DNA of 64,000 nucleotides from Pseudoramibacter sp. (GCF_022484225.1 NZ_JAKVLT010000001.1:1426001-1490000), one strand, 5' to 3'; positions 1 through 7,669 are shown, numbered from the stretch's first letter. Notes: generated from the sequence alone by a model not told the origin. Made by a program: numbers and translations.

Positions 1-894
1 CTGGCCAATTTGGAAATGCAGAAGAACAGTTTTAAACAACAGATTCAGACCCATCAAAATAAAATCAAAAATGACAATGCAGAAAGTGAAAAAATATTGA
101 AGCCTCTGGGCCTTTCGAAATTGGAAGACTATCAGGCTGGACTTGATTACGAACGCCAGGTCATGGACATCAAGGCGAAACTTTCGGCAAATCAGAAACT
201 TTATGAAGATTTAAACGGCGAAAACTTTGTCCGGGTTTCGGATCAGTCTGATATGCTGGAAGAGGGAAAACAACAAAAGCGTGCGGTCAATAAAAAGATC
301 GAGACGATTCAGCGGGAAATTGCCAGATTAGAGGGCGAAAACAAAAGTCTTTCTGACGGGGTGAAGTCTCCTGTAGAGCTTCGGGAACAGCGCGATGCGC
401 TCACTCAGCAGATTCGGAAATATGAAGATGAAATTCGGGCCTGCGATATGGCAGAATCGTTCTTTGTTCAGTACAGCAAGCGCAGTCATGCCAATCAGGC
501 AGGCAGTCTGAATGAGAAAATCGGCAGAATATTGTATAATATTACGCATAAATACCATGAAGTGCGCGTGGATGATCAGATGAACATCAAAGTTGTCGAC
601 CCGATTACATCCAATCTTCTGGAACTCGATCAATTATCCGGCGGCACGATTGATCAGATTTATTTTGCACTGCGGTTCGGTTTACGGGGGATTATCGACC
701 GTCAGCAGGTTATGCCTTTTATTCTGGACGATCCTTTTGTTCAATACGACGATCAGCGGCGAAAAGACGGCGTCGTGTTTTTGAGCAAGGCTGCCGAAAA
801 CGACCAGGTGATTTTGCTGACATGCAGCCAGAATGAAAAAATGATCTTGGATCAGGAAGGCATTTCGTATATGGGGATTAGTCTGGAAAGGTAA
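1..894 (+). CDS. SMC/YhaN-like AAA ATPase, C-terminal part (partial)
   Basis: The reading frame is open from the first base, so the N-terminus lies outside the window; 297 residues are visible. The first half is charged and heptad-rich, typical of a long coiled coil. The ATPase end follows: an ABC-type signature beginning LSGGT near nt 631-650, a Walker B (MPFILDDPF, nt 712-738) and a D-loop-like YDDQRR just after it. The Walker A half would be at the missing N-terminus. This matches the C-terminal half of YhaN/SbcC/RecF-like chromosome-maintenance ATPases, many of which pair with a nuclease or exonuclease partner; that partner would be upstream and is not seen. The AEC transporter gene starts 4 nt after the stop, so the two may be co-transcribed. 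The family is clear; the exact subfamily is uncertain. Confidence 0.8.
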   Translation: MANLEMQKNSFKQQIQTHQNKIKNDNAESEKILKPLGLSKLEDYQAGLDYERQVMDIKAKLSANQKLYEDLNGENFVRVSDQSDMLEEGKQQKRAVNKKIETIQREIARLEGENKSLSDGVKSPVELREQRDALTQQIRKYEDEIRACDMAESFFVQYSKRSHANQAGSLNEKIGRILYNITHKYHEVRVDDQMNIKVVDPITSNLLELDQLSGGTIDQIYFALRFGLRGIIDRQQVMPFILDDPFVQYDDQRRKDGVVFLSKAAENDQVILLTCSQNEKMILDQEGISYMGISLER

Positions 895-898
895 AGAC

Positions 899-1822
899 AT
901 GATATCGTGGCTCTTATTTAAAGAAATTGTCGTCCTTTTTATCATGATGGGAATGGGATGGCTGATCGTCAAATTAAAATTTCTGAAGTCTGAGGATTCG
1001 AGAATCCTCTCTGTGGTCTGCCTGTACCTTATCGTCCCCTGCATGCAGATCGAAGCCTTCCAGATTCACTTTTCGGATCAGATTTTAAGAGGCTTTCTTT
1101 TAGCGCTGCTTTCAGCCTGCGTCATGCATGCGCTTTTGTTCGCAGGCACTTACGGCATCAGCCGGCCATTAAAATTAAACCGTGTGGAAAGGGGCTCTTT
1201 GATTTATACCAATGCTGGCAATCTCATTGTCCCTTTGGTGACAGCGGTTTTGGGGCGGCAGTGGATCATTTATGCCAGCGGTTTTATGTTTGTTCAGGCT
1301 CTTTTGCTTTGGTCCCACGGTAAAATGATGATGCAGCCGGGAGAAAAGATCAGTATTAAAAAAGTGTTGTTAAATATCAATATCTTAGCCACCCTTTTAG
1401 GCGCTTTCTTCTTTTTCAGCCGCATTGAAATTCACGGCATCCCGAGCTCGGTCTTATACGATGTCTCACAGATGCTCGGCCCGGTCAGCATGATTTCAAT
1501 TGGTATGGTCATCGCCGGCGTCAAATGGTCTCAGATGTTTAAGAATAAGCGTATTTTTATGATTATTGCAATTCGCATGGTTGCTTTTCCGCTGCTCGCC
1601 ATATTGATTTTGAAGCTGCTGTTCTCTCAAGTGCATATTGCGAACCAGAGCAAGATTCTTTTAATTTCTTTGCTTGCCATGGCGGCGCCGTCAGGGGCGA
1701 CCATTCCGCAGATGGCGCAGATTTACGGAGGCGACGCCGATTATGCTGGAATGATTAATGTGGTGACGACTTTGTGCTGCATTGTGACGATGCCAATAAT
1801 GATTTACATTTATCAATTATAA
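899..1822 (+). CDS. AEC family transporter (auxin efflux carrier-like)
   Basis: A 307-residue, very hydrophobic protein with about nine to ten predicted membrane helices. Its two five-helix halves are joined by a more polar middle near residues 140-165, the plan of the AEC/BASS-related permeases. N-terminal features include an MGMGWLIVKLKFL segment and a conserved LIVP in helix 2; a PSGATIPQMAQIYGG segment in the C-terminal half resembles the family's substrate-site stretch. AEC members in anaerobic Firmicutes export or import carboxylates such as malate or malonate; the substrate here cannot be read from sequence. The start is the ATG at 899 behind a modest GGAAAGG. It is likely translated with the ATPase gene just upstream. 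A new promoter for the next gene begins right after the stop. Confidence 0.85.
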   Translation: MISWLLFKEIVVLFIMMGMGWLIVKLKFLKSEDSRILSVVCLYLIVPCMQIEAFQIHFSDQILRGFLLALLSACVMHALLFAGTYGISRPLKLNRVERGSLIYTNAGNLIVPLVTAVLGRQWIIYASGFMFVQALLLWSHGKMMMQPGEKISIKKVLLNINILATLLGAFFFFSRIEIHGIPSSVLYDVSQMLGPVSMISIGMVIAGVKWSQMFKNKRIFMIIAIRMVAFPLLAILILKLLFSQVHIANQSKILLISLLAMAAPSGATIPQMAQIYGGDADYAGMINVVTTLCCIVTMPIMIYIYQL

Positions 1823-1834
1823 AAACGATTTCAA

Positions 1835-1863
1835 TTGACAGTATTTAACATAAATGTTAAGAT
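1835..1863 (+). promoter_or_regulatory. Sigma-A promoter for the symporter gene
   Basis: TTGACA at 1835-1840 and TAAGAT at 1858-1863 are separated by 17 bases. Transcription would start near 1870, giving a leader of about 120 nt that contains the hairpin at 1902-1933. Confidence 0.65.
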
Positions 1864-1901
1864 TGTTATAAGAATAGCGTAAACCACACATTGCAGAGAC
1901 A

Positions 1902-1933
1902 AAGGCGTCTGAAGCAATAGCTTCAGGCGCCTT
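1902..1933 (+). terminator. Leader hairpin, attenuator-like
   Basis: Arms 1902-1914 and 1921-1933 pair over 13 bp with one G-U pair and a 6-nt loop. The arm is followed by GTTGATTT, a weak U-tract. The hairpin sits between a good promoter and the symporter ribosome site, so it may attenuate transcription or be a structured 5' UTR element; it is too far from the AEC stop to be only that gene's terminator. Confidence 0.5.
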
Positions 1934-1989
1934 GTTGATTTAACTGTTGCAGGAGGTGGTTGGCGTCAAAAATAGAGAAGGAGTGTAAA

Positions 1990-3258
1990 ATGGAAAACAC
2001 GGCAAAAAGTGGAAAAAGGGGATTTCACATCTCCCTGACGACGCAGATTTTGCTTGCGACGGTTGGAGGTCTGGTCTTCGGTTCGATTGTAGGAGATTGG
2101 GCTTCCAATATTAAATTTATCGGGACCATATTTCTACGGCTGATTCAGATGTCGGTCGTGATCCTCGTCATGACCTCTGTCGCCAGCGCGGTTGGGTCTG
2201 GAACAAAAGGCGTCGGAAAGATGGCCCTACACACTTTCAAGTGGATCATTATCTTTACGATTTGCTCCGCAGCCCTTGGAGTGCTTCTCTCTGTTCTGAT
2301 TCAGCCCGGTGTCGGCGTTAAATTGACAGGGTCCGTCAAAGCGGCAAAGGTCCAAAATACATCACTGATCGATACGATCACGAATTTTGTGCCAACCAAC
2401 GTTCTGCAGTCGATGGCCAACGGCGATATGATTCCCTGTATCGTTTTTGCGTTATTCTTTGGCGCCGGGATGATGAAGTACAAGAAAGATACTGGCAAGA
2501 CAAATATTGAAGAATTTCTCAAGGGCGTCAATGTCATTATCACCAATATTATCGAATTTGTCATGAAAATTGCCCCGATCGGTATTTTCTGCCTGCTCGC
2601 TGATGTTGCAGGGAGCACAGGCATGAAAGTGATCATCCCGATGATCAAGTTCCTTGGCCTGCTGTTAATTGGCGATTTGATCCAGTTTGCGGTTTTCACC
2701 CCATTGACCGCTGCGCTGACCAAAACCAACCTCGTTAAATATCCAAAGAAATATTCTAAAATGTCGATTATGGCATTAACGACGACCTCAAGTGCCGTCT
2801 GCCTGCCGACAAAGATGCAGGATGAAGTGGAAAAATTTGGTGTCAGCCGTCGCGTTGCGGATTTTACCGGCCCGATTACCATGTCCATGAACAGCTGCGG
2901 TGCGGCGCAGTGCTATGTGGCTGCGATTTTCTTCATGGCACAGTCTACAGGGGTGACCATGAGTGCTTATCAGATTTTTATGGCGATTCTTTTGTCCTGC
3001 CTCATGTGCATGGGGACCATCTCGGTTCCGGGCGGATCGATTATCGTCTACACCTTCCTGGCTTCGACGATGGGACTTTCCATGGATTCCATTGCGATTT
3101 TAATCGGGATTGACTGGTTTGCAGGCATGTTCCGTACGGTGATGAATGTGGATGTCGACGTGATGGTGGGCATGCTGGTTTCCGGCAAGCTTGGTGAACT
3201 CGATCACGACGTTTTTGACGAAAAGAAGACAGTGAGTTACGAAGAACTGGCAGAGTAA
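1990..3258 (+). CDS. Dicarboxylate/amino acid:cation symporter (DAACS family)
   Basis: A 422-residue membrane protein of the GltP/SstT/DctA sodium- or proton-coupled symporter family. It has about eight membrane helices, a serine-rich re-entrant segment (TTTSSAVCLPTKM, about residue 268) and the family's helix-7 region (here TMSMNSCGAAQ). Likely substrates are glutamate, aspartate, serine/threonine or C4-dicarboxylates; which one is not decided by sequence. I chose the ATG at 1990 because AAGGAG lies at 1978-1983 with good spacing. An in-frame TTG at 1960 sits only 3 nt after another AGGAGG and would add ten charged residues. The gene has its own promoter and hairpin leader and ends at a clear terminator, so it is monocistronic. 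Confidence 0.85.
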   Translation: MENTAKSGKRGFHISLTTQILLATVGGLVFGSIVGDWASNIKFIGTIFLRLIQMSVVILVMTSVASAVGSGTKGVGKMALHTFKWIIIFTICSAALGVLLSVLIQPGVGVKLTGSVKAAKVQNTSLIDTITNFVPTNVLQSMANGDMIPCIVFALFFGAGMMKYKKDTGKTNIEEFLKGVNVIITNIIEFVMKIAPIGIFCLLADVAGSTGMKVIIPMIKFLGLLLIGDLIQFAVFTPLTAALTKTNLVKYPKKYSKMSIMALTTTSSAVCLPTKMQDEVEKFGVSRRVADFTGPITMSMNSCGAAQCYVAAIFFMAQSTGVTMSAYQIFMAILLSCLMCMGTISVPGGSIIVYTFLASTMGLSMDSIAILIGIDWFAGMFRTVMNVDVDVMVGMLVSGKLGELDHDVFDEKKTVSYEELAE

Positions 3259-3288
3259 TTGTAAGAAGATAATGTATTTGGCTTAAAC

Positions 3289-3326
3289 AAAACCGGGTCG
3301 AAATCAAAAGATTTCAACCCGGTTTT
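3289..3326 (+). terminator. Intrinsic terminator after the symporter gene
   Basis: AAAACCGGGT...ACCCGGTTTT form a long stem with an A/U-rich inner part, followed by a T-rich stretch (GTGTTTTGTTT). The A-tract upstream makes it potentially bidirectional. Confidence 0.8.
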
Positions 3327-3415
3327 GTGTTTTGTTTATACGAAAAAATAATACTTTATGGTTTTGCATTTATGTTACAATAAAAACTATGGAAATTTAA
3401 GGAGGTTTTGTTTTC

Positions 3416-4453
3416 ATGGATATGCAGATGAAATTCTACCGGAAATTGCCGACCCCCCAGGAATTAAAGGCAGAATTTCCGTTGGATGATCATATTAAAA
3501 AAATAAAAGAGGACCGCGATCAGCAAATTGCGGATATTTTTACGGGGAAAGACGATCGCTTTCTGTTAATTATCGGGCCGTGTTCCGCGGACAATGAAAC
3601 AGCCGTTCTGGATTATACCAGCCGTCTGGCGAGAACCGCAGAACAGGTTAAAGACAAGATTTTGATTATTCCCCGGGTTTATACCAATAAGCCCCGGACG
3701 ACGGGAATGGGCTACAAAGGCATGCTGCATCAGCCCGATCCTGACGCTAAGGAAGATATGCTCGCCGGATTGATCGCCATTCGTGAAATGCACACCCGTG
3801 TGGTCAAAGAAACGGGTTTAACCTGCGCAGACGAAATGCTGTATCCGGAAAATCACCGTTATTTGTCAGATTTATTGTCTTATGTCGCAGTCGGTGCGAG
3901 GTCGGTTGAAAATCAGCAGCATCGTCTGGTCGCCAGTGGCATCGGAATTCCGGCAGGCATGAAAAATCCGACTTCCGGAGATTTTTCCGTGATGATGAAT
4001 GCCATGGTCGCAGCGCAGAACAGCCACACGTTCTTATACCGCGGGTGGGAAGTTAAGTCGACGGGAAATCCTTTGGCACACGCCATCTTAAGAGGTTATG
4101 TCAACCGTTACGGGCGGTCCTATCCGAATTATCATTATGAAGATCTCCAGGCCTTGTTAAAAGCCTATCGGGAAAAACCGGAATTAAAAAATCCAGCGGT
4201 GATCATTGATACCAATCACTGCAATTCAGGAAAGAACTTTTTGGAACAAATCCGCATTGCCAAAGATGTGCTCCACAGCTGCAAACATTCGAAGGATATT
4301 CGAAAATTAGTCAAGGGCCTCATGATTGAATCCTATATTGAAGACGGGCGCCAGGAAATCGGGGAAGGCACTTACGGCAAATCGATCACCGATCCCTGTC
4401 TTGGATGGGAAAAAACAGAACAGCTTATCTATGATTTAGCCGATCTTGTCTAA
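3416..4453 (+). CDS. aroF: 3-deoxy-7-phosphoheptulonate (DAHP) synthase, class I
   Basis: A 345-residue class I (AroF/G/H, E. coli type) DAHP synthase that condenses phosphoenolpyruvate and erythrose-4-phosphate, the first step of the shikimate pathway. The family's landmarks are present: IGPCSADN (residues about 52-59) with the metal-ligand Cys, PRVYTNKPRTT, GARSVENQQHR, and the C-terminal IDTNHCNSGK and ITDPCLGW segments. Length is normal for the type. The start is the ATG at 3416, ten bases after AAGGAGG. E. coli type enzymes are usually feedback-inhibited by one aromatic amino acid; the specificity here is not clear, and the paralogue letter in the symbol is arbitrary. The gene's likely terminator has been split by an insertion sequence right after the stop. 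Confidence 0.92.
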   Translation: MDMQMKFYRKLPTPQELKAEFPLDDHIKKIKEDRDQQIADIFTGKDDRFLLIIGPCSADNETAVLDYTSRLARTAEQVKDKILIIPRVYTNKPRTTGMGYKGMLHQPDPDAKEDMLAGLIAIREMHTRVVKETGLTCADEMLYPENHRYLSDLLSYVAVGARSVENQQHRLVASGIGIPAGMKNPTSGDFSVMMNAMVAAQNSHTFLYRGWEVKSTGNPLAHAILRGYVNRYGRSYPNYHYEDLQALLKAYREKPELKNPAVIIDTNHCNSGKNFLEQIRIAKDVLHSCKHSKDIRKLVKGLMIESYIEDGRQEIGEGTYGKSITDPCLGWEKTEQLIYDLADLV

Positions 4454-4459
4454 AAAATA

Positions 4460-4473
4460 ATAACGCGTGATAT
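4460..4473 (+). terminator. Left arm of a terminator split by the insertion sequence
   Basis: ATAACGCGTGATAT begins 7 nt after the aroF stop and is preceded by an A-rich run. Its perfect 14-base reverse complement is at 5956-5969, immediately right of the insertion sequence and followed by TTTTTAT. Without the element the two arms would form a bidirectional terminator with the loop TTTTGAAT (4474-4481) between the convergent aroF and ACT genes. Confidence 0.7.
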
Positions 4474-4481
4474 TTTTGAAT

Positions 4482-4506
4482 TGATATGTACCCTCTTTAC
4501 TGGACA
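4482..4506 (+). repeat. Left terminal inverted repeat of the IS3-family element
   Basis: TGATATGTACCC (4482-4493), a diverged 6-base spacer and CTGGACA (4500-4506). It matches the right end in inverted orientation. Confidence 0.85.
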
Positions 4507-4526
4507 ACCAGTAAGGAGGATTTTTT

Positions 4527-5099
4527 ATGCGTTATAGTTTTGAGTTTAAATTGAAATGTATAGAACTTTACAGATCTGGAAGATGGCCCGAAACGCCGGA
4601 TGGTATTTCTACTCATCACTTTCATAACACTATTCGTACATGGTCAGAAATTGATGAAAGGTTTGGTCCAGAAGCGTTAAAGCATCCAAAACACCAAAGA
4701 AAGTGGTCCCCTGAGGATAAATTGGCTGTAGTATCGCAGGTGCTTGCAGGGAATTCATTCCGATCTGTTGCTTGCCTTGCTGGGATTGGTAAGGGTATGC
4801 TTTATCAATGGGTGCGCAGATATAAGGAAGAAGGGTATAATGGACTGGTAAACAAACGTAAAGGAAAAAAGCCGAAGGAACCGTCCATGAAGAAAAAGAA
4901 ATCAGATCAACCACAGCCATTAACGGAATCAGAACGTGAAGAATTAATCCGTCTCAGAGAAGAAAATGCGTACATGAAAGCGGAGATTGCCTTTAGAAAA
5001 AAACTGATCGCCTTGAGGCGCGAAAAGTGGGCCGAACAGCATCTCAAGGCGAAAAAGCAAAAGCCGTCGAAGCACTCAGACAAAAAGGATTCCAACTAA
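4527..5099 (+). CDS. IS3-family transposase OrfA (helix-turn-helix protein)
   Basis: A 190-residue OrfA of the IS150 type. An N-terminal DNA-binding helix-turn-helix (residues about 1-45, starting MRYSFEFKLKCIELY) is followed by a second one (about 60-105, with a GMLYQWVRRYKEEG recognition-helix region). A basic linker and a leucine-zipper-like heptad helix come next (about 130-165, ESEREELIRLREENAYMKAE) and should mediate multimerisation. RBS AAGGAGG lies at 4513-4519. The gene overlaps OrfB by about 70 nt. A likely -1 shift site is the GCG-AAA-AAG stretch at 5048-5056. OrfA alone binds the inverted repeats; the OrfAB fusion is the transposase. Confidence 0.9.
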   Translation: MRYSFEFKLKCIELYRSGRWPETPDGISTHHFHNTIRTWSEIDERFGPEALKHPKHQRKWSPEDKLAVVSQVLAGNSFRSVACLAGIGKGMLYQWVRRYKEEGYNGLVNKRKGKKPKEPSMKKKKSDQPQPLTESEREELIRLREENAYMKAEIAFRKKLIALRREKWAEQHLKAKKQKPSKHSDKKDSN

Positions 5100-5911
5100 A
5101 ATATTTGCTGAAGGCAGCAGGAATGGCACGTTCTACTTATTACTTTGAAATCAAGAAACCAGACCGCGTTGCCAAACGGAATGCAGCGCTTTCCGAGAGA
5201 ATCAAAACTATTTTTGAAAACCATCACGGAAGGTACGGGGTCCGAAGAATCTATCACGAGTTGGTGAATCAAGGCCATAAAGTTAATCATAAAAGGGTCC
5301 AGAGACTGATGCACCAGATGAGCCTCTGCGGCAAACGTCCAAAAGAAAAATATCATTCCTATGTGGGGACCGTTGGGAAGATTGCTGACAATATCATCAG
5401 CAGAGATTTCAACACAAAAGCACCTTTGGAAAAATGGACAACTGATGTAAGCCAGTTCAACTTCTCCTGGGGGAAATGCTACCTTTCTCCCATTCTTGAC
5501 ATGCACACGAACGAGATCATTGCGTACGATTTATCTTTAAGTCCCAACATGGAACAGATTAAAAAAATGCTGCAACAAGCCTTCAAAAAGTTTCCTCATG
5601 TAGAAGGACTGATTATGCATTCAGATCAAGGCTGGCAGTACCAACACTGGTTTTATCGAAAAACTTTAAGAGAGCACGGAATTATTCAGTCAATGTCCAG
5701 AAAGGGAAATTGCTATGATAACTGCATCATGGAAACCTTCTTCGGACGATTAAAAAACGAAATGTACTATGGCGAGGAAAAAAATTATAAATCATTTGAA
5801 GCGTTCAGCAAAGCGATAAAAGAATATATGCAGTATTACAACAACAAGCGGATTCAGAAAAAAACAAACTGGATGCCGCCTGCAAAGTACAGGTTAGCAT
5901 CCAGTTGTTAA
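5027..5911 (+). CDS. IS3-family transposase OrfB (DDE integrase core)
   Basis: A 294-residue OrfB, probably made mainly as an OrfAB fusion by a -1 frameshift within 5027-5099; the GTG at 5027 is only the first possible independent start. An HTH_21-like region (about residues 48-110, with HHGRYGVRRIYHEL) precedes the rve integrase core. The three catalytic acids are visible: Asp in TTDVSQF, Asp in MHSDQGWQYQ and Glu in METFFGRLK, with the expected spacing of an IS3-type DDE domain. The C-terminal YNNKRIQKK segment is also typical. Nothing is truncated, so this copy is potentially functional. Confidence 0.9.
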   Translation: MGRTASQGEKAKAVEALRQKGFQLKYLLKAAGMARSTYYFEIKKPDRVAKRNAALSERIKTIFENHHGRYGVRRIYHELVNQGHKVNHKRVQRLMHQMSLCGKRPKEKYHSYVGTVGKIADNIISRDFNTKAPLEKWTTDVSQFNFSWGKCYLSPILDMHTNEIIAYDLSLSPNMEQIKKMLQQAFKKFPHVEGLIMHSDQGWQYQHWFYRKTLREHGIIQSMSRKGNCYDNCIMETFFGRLKNEMYYGEEKNYKSFEAFSKAIKEYMQYYNNKRIQKKTNWMPPAKYRLASSC

Positions 5912-5930
5912 GCAAAGCCGCTAGTCAATG

Positions 5931-5955
5931 TGTCCAGGATTCTGGGTACATATCA
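5931..5955 (-). repeat. Right terminal inverted repeat of the IS3-family element
   Basis: Read on the minus strand: TGATATGTACCC, six diverged bases, CTGGACA. It pairs with 4482-4506. Confidence 0.85.
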
Positions 5956-5969
5956 ATATCACGCGTTAT
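5956..5969 (+). terminator. Right arm of the split terminator
   Basis: ATATCACGCGTTAT directly abuts the insertion-sequence end, is followed by a T-run (plus strand) and overlaps the stop region of the ACT gene on the minus strand. It is the exact reverse complement of 4460-4473. Confidence 0.7.
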
Positions 5970-5971
5970 TT

Positions 5972-6382
5972 TTATAAGTTTTCAGCGATGGTGAAGCCCT
6001 GTCCGATGAGATAGGCGGGGGTTTCAGGTTCTGAGGTTTTTAAGATCGCAATCGGTGTGGCCGCTTTTCTGTCATAGGAAATGTACAAGTAATCGATGTT
6101 GATCCGTCCTCGGTCGAGGGCGTCGAGAATAACGTGCAGTGAGCCGGGGGTATCCGGCATGTTCACCGCAATCACGTCGTCGAGGCGGCACATGTAGCCG
6201 GCGTCTAAAAGCGCTTTCAGTGCTTCATCAGGCTGATCGACGATCATGCGGATGATGCCGTATTCAGCGGAATCGTTAGAGAGCATGGTATTGATGTTGA
6301 TGTTGGCCTGTTTCAGAGTGCCGGTAATCTGTTTTAACGCGCCCCGTTTGTTTTCAGTGAAGAGAGAGAGTTGTTTCGTCAT
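5972..6382 (-). CDS. Tandem ACT-domain protein
   Basis: A 136-residue protein made of two ACT folds and nothing else. The first starts at MTKQLSLFTENKRGALKQIT (residues 1-65) and the second at VIAVNMPDTPGSLHVIL (about 70-135). Each has the N-terminal beta strand and the Gly/Leu-rich loop-helix that binds small ligands, usually amino acids. Stand-alone tandem ACT proteins of this size are common in anaerobic Firmicutes and are presumed amino-acid sensors or regulators; no target can be named from sequence. It is convergent with aroF and would have shared its terminator before the IS insertion. The start is the ATG at 6382 behind AAAGGTT. Function beyond ligand binding is not known. Confidence 0.8.
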   Translation of the reverse strand: MTKQLSLFTENKRGALKQITGTLKQANININTMLSNDSAEYGIIRMIVDQPDEALKALLDAGYMCRLDDVIAVNMPDTPGSLHVILDALDRGRINIDYLYISYDRKAATPIAILKTSEPETPAYLIGQGFTIAENL

Positions 6383-6491
6383 GATAACCTTTCTGTACTT
6401 TTTGAATATTTTAATTAAAACATAAATAATTCTCTTTTAAATTTTCTGTTCTTATTCTATCATAAAATCATAAGAAGGAGGGGATGATACT

Positions 6492-7184
6492 TTGAAACCA
6501 ATCATTTTATCGTGCGGAAATCTGCTGCCTCATGTTCTGGCAGCAAAAGAAAAATGTGGTGTCGATTTTCCGGTGATTTGTCTGAATATGAATTTGCACG
6601 CAGCTCCGAAAAAAATGCGCGAAGAGCTGATCATGACGATGTCGAAGCGCATACCGAAGGATTTTGATACGGTGCTGGTCGCTCAGGGGTACTGCGGCGG
6701 CGTGTGGGAAGATGTCGTCTTTGACCGCAAGGTCGTAATTCCCCGTGTCGATGACTGCGTCAGCATGGCCCTTCAAACGACAGAAAACTACAGCCCGGAT
6801 TTAAAGAAGAAGGGGCATTATTATTTGTTTAATATCATGTCCGGCCTGTTTTCACCGAAAAAATTATTTCATAAATTTGCTAAACAATATGGGACTGAAA
6901 AAACCAAAGAGATTTTTGACGATTGGTTTAAGGATTATCCTTATCTCGATGTGGTGACTTCAGAATGCGAAGATACTGGAAATCAAAAATACCAGAAAGA
7001 AATCCAGGATTCTGCACAGCTCATCAAAGCGCAGATTCAACTGGTTCCAGGATCAAATTTGCTGATTGAAAAACTGATTACGGGCCGCTGGGACGATCAG
7101 TTTGTTGTGAAGCAGCCAGGAGAACGGATTACCATGGATGACTTTTTTGAAAAAAACTGGCTGGACTACCAGGCATCAAAATAA
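6492..7184 (+). CDS. DUF1638 family protein
   Basis: A 230-residue protein with the N-terminal pattern of DUF1638: an ILSCG start, an NLHAAPKKM stretch near residue 35 and a VAQGYCGGVW glycine/cysteine loop near residue 62. The family is widespread in anaerobes, often near corrinoid-dependent methyltransferase genes, but has no proven function I can cite; no methyltransferase gene is in this window. The TTG start at 6492 is supported by a strong AAGGAGGGG at 6474-6482. rlmH follows 8 nt after the stop, so the two are probably co-transcribed, though that partner is a housekeeping gene and gives no clear clue. Confidence 0.75.
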   Translation: MKPIILSCGNLLPHVLAAKEKCGVDFPVICLNMNLHAAPKKMREELIMTMSKRIPKDFDTVLVAQGYCGGVWEDVVFDRKVVIPRVDDCVSMALQTTENYSPDLKKKGHYYLFNIMSGLFSPKKLFHKFAKQYGTEKTKEIFDDWFKDYPYLDVVTSECEDTGNQKYQKEIQDSAQLIKAQIQLVPGSNLLIEKLITGRWDDQFVVKQPGERITMDDFFEKNWLDYQASK

Positions 7185-7192
7185 TAAAAAAT

Positions 7193-7669
7193 ATGAAGAT
7201 TACGGTTCTTGCGGTTGGTCATCAGAAATCGAAGGCATTGCGGGCGCTTCAGGATGAATACATTAAAAGGCTTTCAGCTTTTGCAAAGGTCAATGTCGTC
7301 GAAGTGAAGGATGAGCCTGACCGCCATTCAGAAAGATCAAAAGAAAAAAAGCACATTGTGGATGTAGAAGCAGAGCGTGTGCTCAAAAAAATAAATCCAA
7401 AAGATTTCGTCGTTCTTTTGGATTTACACGGCAGACAGTGGGATTCAGTGGCCTTTTCCAAAGTGTTGGCTGCCTGGCAGATGCAGGCTTCTCATATCGT
7501 TTTCGTCATAGCGGGATCATTGGGGCCAGGCGAGGCACTCGTCAAGCGGGCTGACGAAAGATGGCAGCTGTCAAAATTAACATTTACGCACCTGATGACT
7601 CGCATCCTCGTACTGGAACAGATTTACAGAGGATTTATGATTCACGCGGGGCGAAAATATCATAAATGA
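7193..7669 (+). CDS. rlmH: 23S rRNA (pseudouridine1915-N3)-methyltransferase RlmH
   Basis: A 158-residue SPOUT methyltransferase that methylates N3 of pseudouridine 1915 in helix 69 of 23S rRNA. The length is the family norm. The C-terminal knot is recognisable: IAGSLGPG (residues about 104-111, where many members read IGGS.G), then SKLTFTHLMTRILVLEQIYR and the terminal YHK. The Ala-Gly variation at the cofactor loop is minor but differs from the usual Gly-Gly. The gene starts 8 nt after the DUF1638 stop and its own stop is only 4 nt from the convergent histidine-kinase stop, leaving no room for a terminator. Confidence 0.9.
   Translation: MKITVLAVGHQKSKALRALQDEYIKRLSAFAKVNVVEVKDEPDRHSERSKEKKHIVDVEAERVLKKINPKDFVVLLDLHGRQWDSVAFSKVLAAWQMQASHIVFVIAGSLGPGEALVKRADERWQLSKLTFTHLMTRILVLEQIYRGFMIHAGRKYHK

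Larger units (their letters stand above)
4482..5955 (+). mobile_element. IS3-family insertion sequence (IS150-like), apparently intact
   Basis: A 1474-bp element bounded by imperfect inverted repeats: TGATATGTACCC then, six bases later, CTGGACA at the left (4482-4506), and the same pattern inverted at the right (5931-5955); 20 of 25 positions match. It carries two ORFs, with the second in the -1 frame relative to the first, as in IS3-family elements that make transposase by frameshifting. Both ORFs are unbroken and the DDE residues are present, so it may be active. I see no clear 3-4 bp target duplication; the last left-flank bases are GAAT and the right flank starts ATAT. It lies at the loop of a palindrome formed by 4460-4473 and 5956-5969. 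Confidence 0.9.

Noticed and set aside
1960..1989. TTG at 1960 as the symporter start
   Set aside because: It is only 3 nt from its Shine-Dalgarno site and adds an atypical charged N-terminus; the ATG at 1990 has a better spaced site.
2301..2888. Long minus-strand ORF inside the symporter gene
   Set aside because: It is a shadow of the symporter reading frame. It has no ribosome site and no protein-like motif.
4460..5969. Treating the ATAACGCGTGATAT arms as part of longer IS inverted repeats
   Set aside because: The left end has eight extra bases between the arm and the repeat and the right end has none, which suits an insertion at a terminator loop better. The A/T-runs face both neighbouring genes. 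It cannot be excluded without other copies.
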